A stretch of DNA of 64,000 nucleotides, taken from NCBI GenBank assembly GCA_963703855.1, contig CAVPFW010000022.1, positions 620,001 to 684,000 on the forward strand. Reading direction: 5' to 3'. The first letter of the stretch is position 1. Each line of letters begins with the position of its first letter. Below, piece after piece: positions 9,946 through 19,736 of the stretch. A model generated the notes under the pieces. It worked only from the letters and a program-made list of their open reading frames with translations, did not search any database and was not told the origin of the DNA. The translations under genes and the position numbers were made by a program. This DNA is from AP-15 sp963703855. GTDB taxonomy: Bacteria; Pseudomonadota; Alphaproteobacteria; ATCC43930; CGMCC-115725.

Positions 9946-10158
9946 GGCTCTTTCCTCTCTGGTGTTTTGGATTGACTAAGCATACCTCGACGCCACGATG
10001 ATGGTTCCGTGTTCAGACACTCCGCAAGTAGGGATTAACTCGGAGCGGGTGGTCCGGGGGCCGCTCAATACTCAATGAACTCACTATCGCCAGTCGTCGA
10101 TGATGTATACACCCGGCCGGCAGTAACCAGCATCGTTCCGTCGGTGCATGGCTACGCC

Positions 10159-11064
10159 CTAAATCTCTGTGCGGAAGCCGCGCGCGACGAGCTGCTGATA
10201 TGCTTCGTGGCGCGCCAGGTTCGCGCCGGCCAACAGGCTCGGCATGCCGACAGCCACGGCGAGGGCCTCGCAGGCATCCAGTAACCGCAGATAGTCCTGT
10301 CCAGCAGACGGCGTGTCGCGAACAGCCCCGAACTTGACGAAGCACGCGCCTGCACCGGCCTCGCTGCACGGCCCGTAATGACAGACAGCAAACGCCGCCA
10401 AGCCATCGGCACCTTGGACCAGCACCGTGTCACCAAGATCCTGGGCGTGCACCGCACGAATCTCTTCAGACAGGTCGAGACCCGGATAGAGCGTGTCAGT
10501 CACGTCCCTGCTGGCACGCAGAGCCTCATCCTTCTCTGCGTCGCTCAATGCACTGTACCGCGACCAGCCTGTCGTCTGCGCCCGCTGCGCGGGCGCAGAC
10601 ATGATCGCGGTAATAAAGCGCGCATCGAAGCCGAACTTCTGATACAACGCCACATGCTTCGCACTGTGCGCGAATGTGAACAGCCCGGTGTGCCGGGTCC
10701 CCCACGCGTCGAATTGGTCCATTGTCGCGGCGAGCAGTGCCTTGCCGATCCCGTGTTCCTGGAGATCCGGACGCACTGTGATCGGCCCGAAGAAGCCGAC
10801 GCTTCCCCATTTCGTCGCAAAATTGGAACCGACCAGCCGGCCATCGAGCGTCGCGCCGAGTGCGGCGACGTGAGGTGCCCGCCAGCGGCCATAAACATAG
10901 TCTCGATCGCTCCAGAACGTCTCCGGCTCAGCGACACCGAGAAACGTGCCAAACGCCCGGCGAAGAATTCGCTGGGCCTCCGGCAAATCATGTTCAGCAA
11001 GGGGACCTATCACGGGTCGGCTCGCCTGCGAGCTGGCGTCAGTGCTGTTCACATCGGGCGGCAT
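10159..11064 (-). CDS. GNAT-family N-acetyltransferase (301 aa)
   Basis: The N-terminal half is a GNAT domain. The acetyl-CoA binding motif is visible as ITVRPDLQEHGIGKALLAATM at about residues 93-113, followed by the YQKFGFDARF motif-B region. The C-terminal half (about 170-301) resembles the second GNAT-like domain (Acetyltransf_18 type) found in two-domain acetyltransferases, with LLDACEALAVAVGMPSLLAGANLARHEAYQQL. It is cytoplasmic and the substrate is unknown. The gene is on the same strand as alaS and begins 33 bp after its annotated end, so the two may be co-transcribed. Confidence 0.85.
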   Translation of the reverse strand: MPPDVNSTDASSQASRPVIGPLAEHDLPEAQRILRRAFGTFLGVAEPETFWSDRDYVYGRWRAPHVAALGATLDGRLVGSNFATKWGSVGFFGPITVRPDLQEHGIGKALLAATMDQFDAWGTRHTGLFTFAHSAKHVALYQKFGFDARFITAIMSAPAQRAQTTGWSRYSALSDAEKDEALRASRDVTDTLYPGLDLSEEIRAVHAQDLGDTVLVQGADGLAAFAVCHYGPCSEAGAGACFVKFGAVRDTPSAGQDYLRLLDACEALAVAVGMPSLLAGANLARHEAYQQLVARGFRTEI

Positions 11065-11096
11065 ATGCTCTTCCCCCTGCTTTAACTCTAATCGGC

Positions 11097-13772
11097 TTAC
11101 CCGCGTCGGGGCCCGCCTGCGCTTTGGCGGCGATTGCGCGCTCGACCGCGGCGAGCGCCGCCTCGGGCATGCGCCGCCGCTGGCCCGCCCGCCTGCGCCA
11201 TGTCGGCGCGCCCGCCCCCGCCTTTGCCGCCCAACGCCTCGGCGCCGAACCGCACGAGTTCGACCGCGTCGAAACGCCCCGCCAGATCGGGGGTGACGCC
11301 GACCACGATCGCCGCCTTGCCGTCGGCGCGCGAGACCACGGTGACGATGCCGGACCCGATCCGCCGCTTCAGATCGTCGGCCAAAGACTTCAGCTCGCGG
11401 CCGGGGACGTCGTCGACGATGCGGCCGTCAAAGGCGACCTCGCCGATCCGCCGCTCGGTTGATTTGGCGGCTGGCCCGGCGCCCGCCAACGCCCGCCGCG
11501 CCTCGGCGAGCTCGCGTTCGAGCTTGCGGCGCTCGTCGACCAGGCTGCGGATGCGCGCCGGCAACTCGGCCGGGCTGGTGCGCAGGGCCGCGGCGGCCTG
11601 GCGCAGGATGCCCTCTTCCTCGGCCAGATAGGCTTCCGCGGCGGCGCCGGTCAGCGCCTCGATGCGGCGCACGCCCGAGGCGATCGCGGTTTCGCCGACG
11701 ATCTTGAACAGCCCGATATCGCCGGTGCGACGGACATGGGTCCCGCCGCACAGCTCGACCGAGAACGGCCGGTCGTCGCCGTCGATGGCCCCGCCCATCG
11801 ACACCACCCGGACCTCGTCGCCGTATTTCTCGCCGAAGAGGGCCAGCGCCCCCTCGGCTACCGCGCGATCCGGGGTCAAGAGACGCGTGCCGACCTCGGC
11901 GTTGATCCGGATGCGCTCGTTGACTTCGGCCTCGATCGCCCGGAGGTCGTCCGCGGTCAGCGGTTTCGGGTGGCTGAAGTCGAAGCGCAGCCGGTCGGGG
12001 GCGACCAGGGAGCCCTTCTGCGTCACATGCGCACCGAGACGCCGGCGCAACGCCTCGTGCAGCAGGTGGGTCACCGAATGATTGGCGCGCAGCCGCCTGC
12101 GGCGGGCACCGTCGACGCGCAGCTCGACGGCGTCGCCGACCTTCAGCGCGCCCCTGGTCAGCCGGCCGAGATGAACGTGCAGCTCGCCGGCTTTTTTGAC
12201 CGTGTCATGCACCGCCAGCTCGGCGCCGCCCGCCGTAAAGACGATGCCGGTGTCGCCGATCTGCCCGCCCAACTCGGCGTAAAACGGGGTCTGGTTGACG
12301 ATCAGCGCGATCTCGTCGCCGGCCGCCGCCTGGGCGACGCGCGCTCCGTCGCGCAACATCGCCAGCACCACCCCCGCCGCGGCTTCGGTTTCGTAGCCGA
12401 GGAATTCGGTGGCCCCGGTCTCGTCGCGCAAGCCGAACCACACCGCCTCGGTCGCCGCTTCGCCCGACCCGACCCAGCTGCGCCGGGCCTCCTCGCGCTG
12501 CCGCGCCATCGCTGCATCAAAGCCCTCGACCGCCACCCTGCGGCCCTGTCCGCGCAGCACATCCTCGGTCAGGTCGAGCGGAAACCCGAAGGTGTCGTAA
12601 AGCCGGAACGCGGTCTCGCCGGGGAACGGCTCGTCGGCGCCGAGCCGCGCGGTCTCCTCCTCGAGCAGACGCAGCCCGCGCTCCAGCATCTGCTTGAAAT
12701 TAGTCTCCTCCAGCCGCAGGGTTTCGGCGATCAGCGGCTGGGCGCGCACCAGCTCGGGATAGGCCGCACCCATCTGCTGGACCAGGGCCGGCACCAGCCG
12801 CCACACCATCGGCTCCTTGCAGCCGAGCATATGGGCGTGGCGCATCGCCCGCCGCATGATCCGGCGCAGCACATAACCGCGCCCTTCCTTGCTCGGCAGG
12901 ACGCCGTCGGCGATCAGAAACGCCGAGGCGCGCAGATGGTCGGCGATGACCCGGTGCGAGACCGCATGCGGCCCGTCGGCCGCCACCCCCGCGGCATCGG
13001 CCGAGGCCAGGATCAGGGCACGGAACAGGTCGATGTCGTAATTGTCGTGCTTCCCTTGCAGCACCGCGGCGATGCGTTCGAGCCCCATGCCGGTGTCGAC
13101 CGAGGCGCGCGGCAAGGCCACGCGCTCGCCGGGGCCGAGCTGTTCGTACTGCATGAAGACCAGGTTCCAGATCTCGACAAAGCGGTCGCCCTCGGCCTCG
13201 GCGCTGCCCGGCGGGCCGCCCGCGATCGAGGGCCCGTGATCCCAAAAGATCTCCGAGCACGGCCCGCACGGGCCGACATCGCCCATCGCCCAGAAATTGT
13301 CCGAGGTGGCGATCGGGATGATGCGCTCGCGCGGCAATCCGGCGATCTTTGCCCACAATGCCGCCGCGTCGTCGTCCTCGGCGTAGACCGTCACCAGCAG
13401 CCGGTCGCGGGCGAGCCCGAATTCGCGGGTGATCAGGTTCCACGACAGCTCGATCGCCCGCTCCTTGAAATAATCGCCGAACGAAAAATTGCCGAGCATC
13501 TCGAAAAAGGTGTGATGCCGCGCGGTGTAGCCGACATTTTCCAGATCATTGTGCTTGCCGCCAGCGCGCACGCATTTCTGCGCCGTGGCCGCACGCTGGT
13601 ATGGCCGCTTTTCCAACCCGGTAAAGACGTTCTTGAACTGGACCATCCCGGCGTTGGTGAACAGCAGGGTCGGGTCGTTGCGCGGCACCAGCGGGCTCGA
13701 CGGCACGATTTCGTGACCGTTGCCGGCAAAGTAGTCGAGAAACGCGGTGCGGATGTCGTTGGTCGTCTGCAT
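11097..13772 (-). CDS. alaS: Alanyl-tRNA synthetase (about 891 aa), C-terminal tail frameshifted
   Basis: This class II enzyme charges tRNA-Ala. I chose the ATG at 13772 (MQTTNDIRTAFLDYF) because the catalytic domain starts there; an in-frame extension upstream is low-complexity and overlaps nothing conserved. Visible features are the synthetase core (FTNAGMVQFKNVF, AGGKHNDLENVG, GDVGPCGPCSEIFWDHG), the editing-domain zinc motifs HSVTHLLHEAL and CGGTH, and the C-Ala domain with GGKGGGGRADMAQAGG. After that the frame becomes arginine-rich. A shift near 11178 gives the expected ending MPEAALAAVERAIAAKAQAG, so the last ~25 residues as read are probably wrong. Confidence 0.95.
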   Translation of the reverse strand: MQTTNDIRTAFLDYFAGNGHEIVPSSPLVPRNDPTLLFTNAGMVQFKNVFTGLEKRPYQRAATAQKCVRAGGKHNDLENVGYTARHHTFFEMLGNFSFGDYFKERAIELSWNLITREFGLARDRLLVTVYAEDDDAAALWAKIAGLPRERIIPIATSDNFWAMGDVGPCGPCSEIFWDHGPSIAGGPPGSAEAEGDRFVEIWNLVFMQYEQLGPGERVALPRASVDTGMGLERIAAVLQGKHDNYDIDLFRALILASADAAGVAADGPHAVSHRVIADHLRASAFLIADGVLPSKEGRGYVLRRIMRRAMRHAHMLGCKEPMVWRLVPALVQQMGAAYPELVRAQPLIAETLRLEETNFKQMLERGLRLLEEETARLGADEPFPGETAFRLYDTFGFPLDLTEDVLRGQGRRVAVEGFDAAMARQREEARRSWVGSGEAATEAVWFGLRDETGATEFLGYETEAAAGVVLAMLRDGARVAQAAAGDEIALIVNQTPFYAELGGQIGDTGIVFTAGGAELAVHDTVKKAGELHVHLGRLTRGALKVGDAVELRVDGARRRRLRANHSVTHLLHEALRRRLGAHVTQKGSLVAPDRLRFDFSHPKPLTADDLRAIEAEVNERIRINAEVGTRLLTPDRAVAEGALALFGEKYGDEVRVVSMGGAIDGDDRPFSVELCGGTHVRRTGDIGLFKIVGETAIASGVRRIEALTGAAAEAYLAEEEGILRQAAAALRTSPAELPARIRSLVDERRKLERELAEARRALAGAGPAAKSTERRIGEVAFDGRIVDDVPGRELKSLADDLKRRIGSGIVTVVSRADGKAAIVVGVTPDLAGRFDAVELVRFGAEALGGKGGGGRADMAQAGGPAAAHARGGARRGRARNRRQSAGGPRRG

Positions 13773-13936
13773 CAGACAGATTGTGGCCCTGTACCGCGGC
13801 AGTGCAAGAGGGTGATCGCGCAGATCGCCGGATTCAGCCGGGTCAGCGACGCCCTGCCCGGTCTCCGGTCGCCAACCGGGTGGCCCCTTCGCTGCCGATG
13901 TCAAATCCCGACCCGTTCCTATCGGGCAATATCGCC

Positions 13937-14644
13937 TCAGGCCGAAGGGCGCCACACCGCGACCACCGTTTTGCCGAACCGGTAGCCGGTGGCAAGATCG
14001 AGCCGGCGGGAAATCGGCACGAGAAGCTTGTCCCAGACCGCGATCTGGCGCGGCGACGGCATTGCCGCCGCAAGCACTGCGCGGTTGGCGAGCGATGCGA
14101 AAAACCCGGCGCAGTCGAGCATCAGGCAGGCGTCGAGCCGGCATCCGGGCGGGGTCAGCGCGCCCAGGCTCGCCCGATCGTAGCGCCGGTGATGGCCGAT
14201 CGCGAGGTCGAACCGGCTGAACAGGAGTTGATGGGCCGGAGCCAGCACGACGAGGTTGCCCCGAGCCGCCAGATGCCGGCTGGCGCGGACGAGCTCGGCC
14301 CGGTCATCGGCGATATGCTCGAGCACGTCGAGGTAGAGGATCGTGTCGAACCGGGCGGCGGCGGCGACAGTCGCGATCGTCCCGGCGACGACGCGGCAGC
14401 TCGGCGGCAATCCGCCATCCCGGACCCGCTCGCCGATCCTGCGGGCCAAATCGGGATCGGGCTCCAGGCTGGTCCAGTCGTCGACCCGCGGGTTGTGGAG
14501 ATGGGCGGTATTGCTGCCGAGGCCGGCGCCGACCTCCAGCACCCGGCCGGCGATGAACCGGCCGAGGATCGCCGCCATATACGCTTTCCAATTCGCCGCG
14601 GCCGCGAACAGCTCCAGCTCGGAGCCGACGTAGCGATAGCTCAT
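13937..14644 (-). CDS. Class I SAM-dependent methyltransferase (235 aa)
   Basis: The SAM-binding motif I is VLEVGAGLGSNT at about residues 36-47, followed by an acidic EPD motif II and LYLDVLEHIADDRAELVRA, the pattern of Methyltransf_11/23-type enzymes. I chose the ATG at 14644 (MSYRYVGSELELF) because it lies 14 bp after the stop of the glycosyltransferase gene on the same strand. A longer in-frame start at 14746 would overlap that gene. The pairing with a polyprenyl-linked-type GT2 enzyme suggests modification of a cell-surface glycan or lipid, but this is inference from context. Confidence 0.85.
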   Translation of the reverse strand: MSYRYVGSELELFAAAANWKAYMAAILGRFIAGRVLEVGAGLGSNTAHLHNPRVDDWTSLEPDPDLARRIGERVRDGGLPPSCRVVAGTIATVAAAARFDTILYLDVLEHIADDRAELVRASRHLAARGNLVVLAPAHQLLFSRFDLAIGHHRRYDRASLGALTPPGCRLDACLMLDCAGFFASLANRAVLAAAMPSPRQIAVWDKLLVPISRRLDLATGYRFGKTVVAVWRPSA

Positions 14645-14657
14645 GCCGGGCGATAGC

Positions 14658-15677
14658 TCATGCGGCCGGGCGCGCCGCCGCAACCACAGTATTGCGCCGA
14701 TCGAGATTGCCCCGGTCGAGCCGGCAGCGCTCGCGCTGCGCGACAAAGGCGAGGCTGTCGACGATCGGGACGATCGGCCGGTTGCTGCGCCCGGCCAGCA
14801 CCGTCAGGCTCGCGGCGATCACGATCACCACTGTCTGCATCAGGATGATCAAGAGATCGCCGACCGCGGTCGTGGCCCAGCCGGGCATCGCCAGATCGGT
14901 CGCGATCCGAATGGCGATAACGCCGACGATGCCGAGCCCGGCCAGCCCGGCGACCACCCCGGCGGCGAGCAGCATGCGGATAAAGATCTTGTCGGCATAA
15001 ACCGACATCGCGCTGAGGCCGTGCGCGATCAGGGACACGAAATTCATCCGCGACCCGCCGGCCGAGCGGCTGCCGCGCGCGGTCGGCACCGTCATGTACG
15101 AAAGCCGCGAGCGCATGACCGAAGCCGCGAGATTGTTCCACAGCTCGGGCATGTGCACCAGCCGGCGCACCGCGGTCATCGGCATGACGCAGAAATTGCC
15201 GAAGCTGATGGCCTGCCCGGTAAATGCCCGGAACAGCAGCTTGTACGCCCCGTAACCGAAGCGAAAGCCGCGGGATTTGCTGCGTTTCGCCCGCCCGGCG
15301 AATACGACATGCCGCGGGTGGCGCGCGCTTGCGGCGAGCAGTGCTGCAATATCGGCCGGGCGGTCCTCGCCGTCGCAGTCCATGACCACGACCGCATCGG
15401 CCTCGCTGCTGTCGGCGATCGCGCACAGGCCGACCGCGATGGCCCGCTGGTGACCGAGATTGACCGCGAGTCGGATGATCTCGATTGCCGCGACGCACGA
15501 GCCGCGCGGCAGCACGATGCCGGGGAGGTCGAACGGCAGGGCCGAGCCGTCGTCGACCGCGCAGATGTGAAAGGCGAAGCCCGACCCGGTGAACCGCCCG
15601 GATATCTCGGCGACGAGTGCGGAGAATGAATCCCAGTCATCGAGGACCGGGGTCACGATCGCGATAGTCTTGGCCAT
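14658..15677 (-). CDS. GT2 family glycosyltransferase with C-terminal membrane segments (339 aa)
   Basis: The N-terminal GT-A domain starts with IAIVTPVLDDWDSF and has CAVDDGSAL and the DxD-type motif VVMDCDGEDRPADI at about 100-113. After about residue 225 there are two long hydrophobic helices, the layout of GtrB/DPM1-like enzymes that load a sugar onto a polyprenyl phosphate at the inner membrane. The methyltransferase gene follows 14 bp downstream. A glycosyltransferase-like membrane protein is transcribed divergently from 15819. Together they suggest a small surface-glycan locus. Confidence 0.85.
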   Translation of the reverse strand: MAKTIAIVTPVLDDWDSFSALVAEISGRFTGSGFAFHICAVDDGSALPFDLPGIVLPRGSCVAAIEIIRLAVNLGHQRAIAVGLCAIADSSEADAVVVMDCDGEDRPADIAALLAASARHPRHVVFAGRAKRSKSRGFRFGYGAYKLLFRAFTGQAISFGNFCVMPMTAVRRLVHMPELWNNLAASVMRSRLSYMTVPTARGSRSAGGSRMNFVSLIAHGLSAMSVYADKIFIRMLLAAGVVAGLAGLGIVGVIAIRIATDLAMPGWATTAVGDLLIILMQTVVIVIAASLTVLAGRSNRPIVPIVDSLAFVAQRERCRLDRGNLDRRNTVVAAARPAA

Positions 15678-15818
15678 GCCGATCGATGCCCGATTGCGCC
15701 GCGGCAGTCTGGACCGGCAATTTTAACGAAGGATGAACCCGGTCATGCGGCGCTGCGGGCGGGCAACCCCCCCTTCACCGCGGGTTAATCGAAACCGCCG
15801 TAGGCTCGCGCCGGCGAC

Positions 15819-17244
15819 ATGGCCCCGACCCACCCTGCACCAGAAGCACCGGCCGCGGGCCGCCGATTGGCCTATCGCCTGGCGATCCCCGCAGCGGCGC
15901 TGTGCCTCTTCGGGTCGCTGGCCCTCTCGTGGCATACCGGGCGGCACGCGCTTTACTTCGACATTCTGCAGCTGTTCGGGGTCGAAGCCTTTCGTTTTCC
16001 GTTTCTCGACATCCACGCCGTCCTGGCCGCCGCCGAATGTCAGCGGCTGGGGGTCGATGTCTATCTGACCGACCCGTGCGACGCGCTCGGCCGCCCCCAC
16101 GTCTATTCGCAGCTGTGGCTGACCATCGCGCCGAGCTTTCTCGGCACGAGCGCGACGACGGCGGTCGGCCTCGGCCTCGACCTGATGTTCATGCTGTCGC
16201 TCGCCGTCGTGATCCGCCCGGCCACGCGCGGCGAAACCCTGATTCTCGCTCTGGCGGTATTGTCGCCGATGACGGTCTACGCGCTCGAACGCGCCAACAA
16301 CGATCTCGTGGTCTTCCTGCTGATCCTCGGGGGCTGCGCCCTCGACCGTGCTCCGCGGCCGTATCGGCTCGGCTGCTACGTGCTTTACCTGATCGCCGGC
16401 CTGCTCAAATATTACCCTCTGGTGCTGCTGGCGCTGCTCGCGCGCGAGCGGCGGCGCGAGGGGCTGGCCGCGGCCGGCCTTGCCGCGTCGGTCGTTGTTC
16501 TGCTGCTGATCCGCGGCCGCGCTCGACCTCGCCAGGGCGCTCGCCAACATTCCCGCGCTTTCCCATTTCGCCGATTCGTTCTCCGCCCTGAACCTGCCCT
16601 TCGGGCTGATCGAAGCCGTCGGCGGCGCCCGCTCGAACCGCGCGATCGGGGTTCTGCTGCTGACCGTGCTGGCGGCTCTCGCGATCGCCCGGACCTGGCG
16701 CACCTTTCGCCTGTTCGACAATGCGGCCGTCGACTGGAACGGCTGCGAGGCGCAATGCCTGCTGGTCGGCGCGCTGCTGGTGACGGCATGCTTCTTCGCC
16801 GGCCAGAACGTCGATTACCGCGGCATCTATTTTTTGCTAACGATGCCGGGGCTCGTTCGCCTCTACCGCACGGCCGGCGACCCGGCGATCAGGCGATTCC
16901 TGGCGCGCATGATCGCTGCCGTGCTGTTTGTCGCCTGGGAAGAGCCGTTGCGCGATGCCGTCCACACGATCGCCGTCGCGATCGCCGGCGAGTGGTTGCG
17001 GCTGCGCATCGAGCTGCTGTTTTGGATCGGCCGCGAGCTGGTGTGGTGGTGGCTGATCGCCGGCCTCGCCGCGATGATCCTGTGCTGTGCGCTGCGCATG
17101 CCGTTGTCCGGCGGCAGGCTCGGCGCGCTCGCTCCGTTTCGGCCGATCGGCGGGGCTCGCCGGCACGCAAAGCGGCTGATCGCCCCCGGCTGGGCTGCGG
17201 GCCGAAAATCTCGGCGCGGCGCTCGCGCCGGACCCCTCAGCTGA
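15819..17244 (+). CDS. Multi-pass membrane protein of the DUF2029 / GT87-like glycosyltransferase type, frameshifted
   Basis: Hydrophobic helices run through the whole protein. The family-like features are an early periplasmic acidic segment (PFLDIHAVLAAAECQRLGVD), a VYALERANNDLVVFLLILGG loop-helix and LLKYYPLVLLALLAR. These resemble GT-C/DUF2029 polyprenyl-phosphate-dependent transferases. The frame breaks near 16515; a +1 shift restores LDLARALANIPALSHFADS and the remaining helices to the TGA at 17242-17244. The reconstructed length is about 475 residues. It is divergent from the GT2 gene, which could supply a lipid-linked sugar donor. The specific reaction is not known. Confidence 0.75.
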
Positions 17245-17788
17245 CGTAGAACAAATCGGCGGCAGTGACGCTCGCGTGACTGCCGAGGGTCGCGACCAGC
17301 TCGCGCGAGCTGCCGACGGCATTGCCGCGGGCGTCGTAATAGAGCCCGCCGGTGGCGGTGTCGTAGGCGAACCGCTCGGCCGCGGTGCCAAATCTGCCGG
17401 TGGGGTTCGCGGTGAACATCGCCGCCGGCAGTGGCTTCGGCGCGGTGCTCGCCCCCTTGAGCCCCAGCGCGAACCCGGCATCGCTGAACGCGATCCGGTC
17501 GCTCGCATGGGCGAAGTCGGTGATCGTGTTGGTGTCGGGGGTCTTGACCGTGCCCGGCGTCGTGAACCAGAACACATCCTTCCCGGCCCCGCCGGTCATC
17601 ACTGCGTTCTGACCGGCGATCAGGGTGTCGGCACCCGAGCCGCCCCTGACAGCGACCCGGTCCACCGCCGTCACCCCGGCCTCGCTGATCGTGTTGCCGG
17701 CATTGCCGCCATAGCCCGTGATCGCGTCGCCGGCCACCCCGGCAAAGTTGATGTTGGCCAGGGTCACCACTAAGCTGCGCGCTCTCAT
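17237..17788 (-). CDS. RTX-type calcium-binding C-terminal module protein (183 aa), probably a remnant
   Basis: Residues about 20-75 contain glycine/aspartate-rich nonapeptide-like repeats (GGNAGNTISEAGVTAVD, GGSGADTLIAGQNAVMTGG, GAGKDVFWF). The remainder matches the conserved ending of serralysin/RTX proteins: TITDFAHASDRIAFSDAGF, the AYDTATGGLYYDARG strand and the aliphatic end ADLFYVS typical of type I secretion signals. No catalytic domain precedes it. An intact RTX protein would be far longer, so this looks like the 3-prime end of a lost gene that still has an ATG, or a small secreted calcium-binding protein. It overlaps the end of the preceding membrane-protein gene by 8 bp, tail to tail. 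Confidence 0.65.
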   Translation of the reverse strand: MRARSLVVTLANINFAGVAGDAITGYGGNAGNTISEAGVTAVDRVAVRGGSGADTLIAGQNAVMTGGAGKDVFWFTTPGTVKTPDTNTITDFAHASDRIAFSDAGFALGLKGASTAPKPLPAAMFTANPTGRFGTAAERFAYDTATGGLYYDARGNAVGSSRELVATLGSHASVTAADLFYVS

Positions 17789-17849
17789 CCAAAGACGTTA
17801 GGGCACTAAGCCGGCGAAATGTAGTATTATTATCTGGTACAGCCTCAAT

Positions 17850-18010
17850 TTATTTTGTGCCTATCTTAGCACCATCCGTCGTATAGATCTGAATCTGTTC
17901 GCCCGATGCGCCGGACTCTGCATCAATGAATAAAAGCTTATCGCCAATAGGATGAAAGTGATAGTCAAATGGCTCAAGGAATTGCAAGAAGGAATAGCCC
18001 GAATCGAATT
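17850..18010 (-). pseudogene. Short coding remnant of unknown protein, with an in-frame stop
   Basis: On the minus strand one frame reads FDSGYSFLQFLEPFDYHFHP and then IGDKLLFIDAESGASGEQI, continuing to a TAA at 17850-17852. This has the look of a genuine protein C-terminus in an AT-rich stretch unlike the neighbours. Directly upstream in the same frame is a TAA, and before it the residues FEPPTAQRPARFSFR. It therefore appears to be a decayed gene with at least one nonsense codon and no usable start. I do not recognise the family. Confidence 0.35.
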
Positions 18011-18316
18011 ACCGGAAGCTGAAACGTGCCGGACGCTGTGCAGTTGGTGGCTCAAATCGCAGTCCCCTCAATGAAGAGCGCCTCCCCAGATGACATTGCC
18101 ATTGTTCCCCCTTAAGGCCGACGACCAATCCGCGGCGGCGGCGTAAATCATCTTCTCCCTAACCGCAATTTCGGCACTTTCCATTTCGTCGCTCCGGCCT
18201 GTCTCGCGCATTTCACGCCCTCCCGAGACTAGTCAAGCACCCACGTCCCCGTGGGGGTCTCAGACTAGCATAATGCTTGCAAAGTAAAGTGCCGCGAATT
18301 GGTACGTTTTGAAGGT

Positions 18317-18730
18317 TCAGGCCCATATTCGGGCACCGCGCGCGGCCAGCATCGGCAGGTAGCGCGCGAACATGATGCAGTCGCCGAGGCCCTGCTTGGT
18401 GACCACCGGGACATGCCGCCCCTCGACCGGCATGCCCGGCCCCAGCGGGCGGTGGGCTCGGCGGCGCGGCGGGCGTGCTCCAGTCCCTCCCGCCATTGCG
18501 CCAGTTCGTCGCAGACGACATGCAGGATGCTGTGCGCATTGGCGCAACCGGGGTCCTCGGCCAATGCCGCGCCGGCGACCTCGCGCGCGAGATCGGGCTT
18601 GCCGCGTTCAGCGAGATGCTTGGCGGCGAGCGCTCATATCTCAGCCGGCTTTGCGGGCATGCTCGCAGAGAGGGTGGTCGAGGAGGCTCGGCCGGCGTCG
18701 TTTCTGAACTCGCATCATCATCCTGACATA
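18317..18730 (-). pseudogene. Remnant of a TPR protein of the LPS/flagellar glycosylation-associated type
   Basis: Three minus-strand pieces line up as one former gene: ALAAKHLAERGKPDLAREVA then ALAEDPGCANAHSILHVVCD and ELAQWREGLEHARRAAEPTA, and after a frameshift near 18435 EGRHVPVVTKQGLGDCIMFA with RYLPMLAARGARIWA. The GLGD.I.F.RYLP..AARGA pattern is characteristic of large TPR proteins that carry a degenerate GT9-like C-terminal domain. A TGA sits just upstream of the TPR part. Only a few hundred bases remain and the piece ends abruptly at 18317. Broken gene, original function unknown. Confidence 0.55.
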
Positions 18731-19064
18731 TTGCTGTGATAGCTACGCGGTGAATTGATGGATCGGAGAATCGAGAGTGCCGCGCTTATGCCTGACACGA
18801 AATGATTTCGTTGAACCGACTTTTTATCGTCACCCCCGCGGAGGAGCTTGTGACGATAACCTATTCAGAGCGCTCCCTTCATTTTGAAGCCGAGCTCTTA
18901 GAGTGGGCAGGCGCCCCATATGGCGAGGGCGGAGCGGCCGTGGCGTGCCTTGCGCGAAAGTCGACGACGAAAGCCGCGAGGTCGGCGAAAGGGACATCCG
19001 CCACCTGTATTTCCCTTGTAGAAACAGGGGCGGCGCGCCCGCCGGGACCCCAGCCGGCGCCGGG
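18731..19064. other. Intergenic region downstream of tenA
   Basis: About 330 bases between the TPR remnant and the tenA stop. One minus-strand frame (about 18887-19015) reads VADVPFADLAAFVVDFRARH and stops after AHSKSSASK. It is protein-like but has no convincing start, so it is not called. No promoter or RNA recognised. Confidence 0.3.
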
Positions 19065-19736
19065 TCACCCGGCGGGGGGCCATCCGCGGCGGTGGTAGGC
19101 GCCGTCCCAGAACAGCCATTCGTATTGGGTGGCGCGGGTAAAGGCGGCGAGCATTTTGGTGCGCGTCGCGGCGGACGCAGCGTCGGCCGCGCGGTCGGCG
19201 GTGGCGATGACCCCTTGCACCGCTTCGCCGAAGCGCGGATCGGCGTAGGTGTCGATCCAGGCGCGGTAGGGGTTTGCGAGTGCCGATTTGGCGGCGATCG
19301 CGCAGCCCACCTCCCAATAGATCCGGAAGCACGGCAGCAGCGCCGCGACCAGCACCTCCCACGGCTCGTGATAGGCGGCGGCGATGAGGAAGCTCGTATA
19401 GGCGAGGCAGTCGGGCGCGGGCTCGGCTGCGGCGAGGGTGGCGGGATCGACCTCGAAGGCGCGCAGGTATTGCTCGTGCAGGGCATGCTCGACCGCGACG
19501 GCACCCAATGCCGATTGGGCGAAGGATTGCAGGGTCGCGGTGTCCGGGGCCTTGGCCGCGGCGATCGCGAGCGCGCGCGAGAACTGGCCGAGATAGAGCG
19601 CGTCCTGGGTGATGTAGTGCTGGAAGCGGTCGCGCGCCAAGGTGCCGGCGGCGAGCTCGGTGTTGAACGGCAGCGCGTCGATCGCCCGGCGCAACCTCGC
19701 GGTCTGCTGCCAAGCCTCGTCGGAAAAGCGGATCAT
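19065..19736 (-). CDS. tenA: TenA family thiaminase II / aminopyrimidine aminohydrolase (223 aa)
   Basis: TenA proteins hydrolyse the amino group of degraded thiamin pyrimidines so they can be salvaged for thiamin synthesis. The helical TenA fold signatures are present: FQHYITQDALYLGQFSRALA at about 38-57 (with the conserved Asp), LLPCFRIYWEVG around 133-144 (with the conserved Cys) and the C-terminal YEWLFWDGAYHRRGW carrying the catalytic-region Tyr and Glu. The length is normal. No other thiamin gene is visible nearby; the MFS carrier gene starts 240 bp away on the opposite strand, and a role in uptake of a thiamin precursor would be speculation. Confidence 0.9.
   Translation of the reverse strand: MIRFSDEAWQQTARLRRAIDALPFNTELAAGTLARDRFQHYITQDALYLGQFSRALAIAAAKAPDTATLQSFAQSALGAVAVEHALHEQYLRAFEVDPATLAAAEPAPDCLAYTSFLIAAAYHEPWEVLVAALLPCFRIYWEVGCAIAAKSALANPYRAWIDTYADPRFGEAVQGVIATADRAADAASAATRTKMLAAFTRATQYEWLFWDGAYHRRGWPPAG

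Noticed and set aside
11736..13985. A 749-codon open frame on the + strand opposite alaS
   Set aside because: It is the antisense shadow of a conserved, GC-rich gene; the sequence is Arg/His/Gly-rich and has no protein-like pattern.
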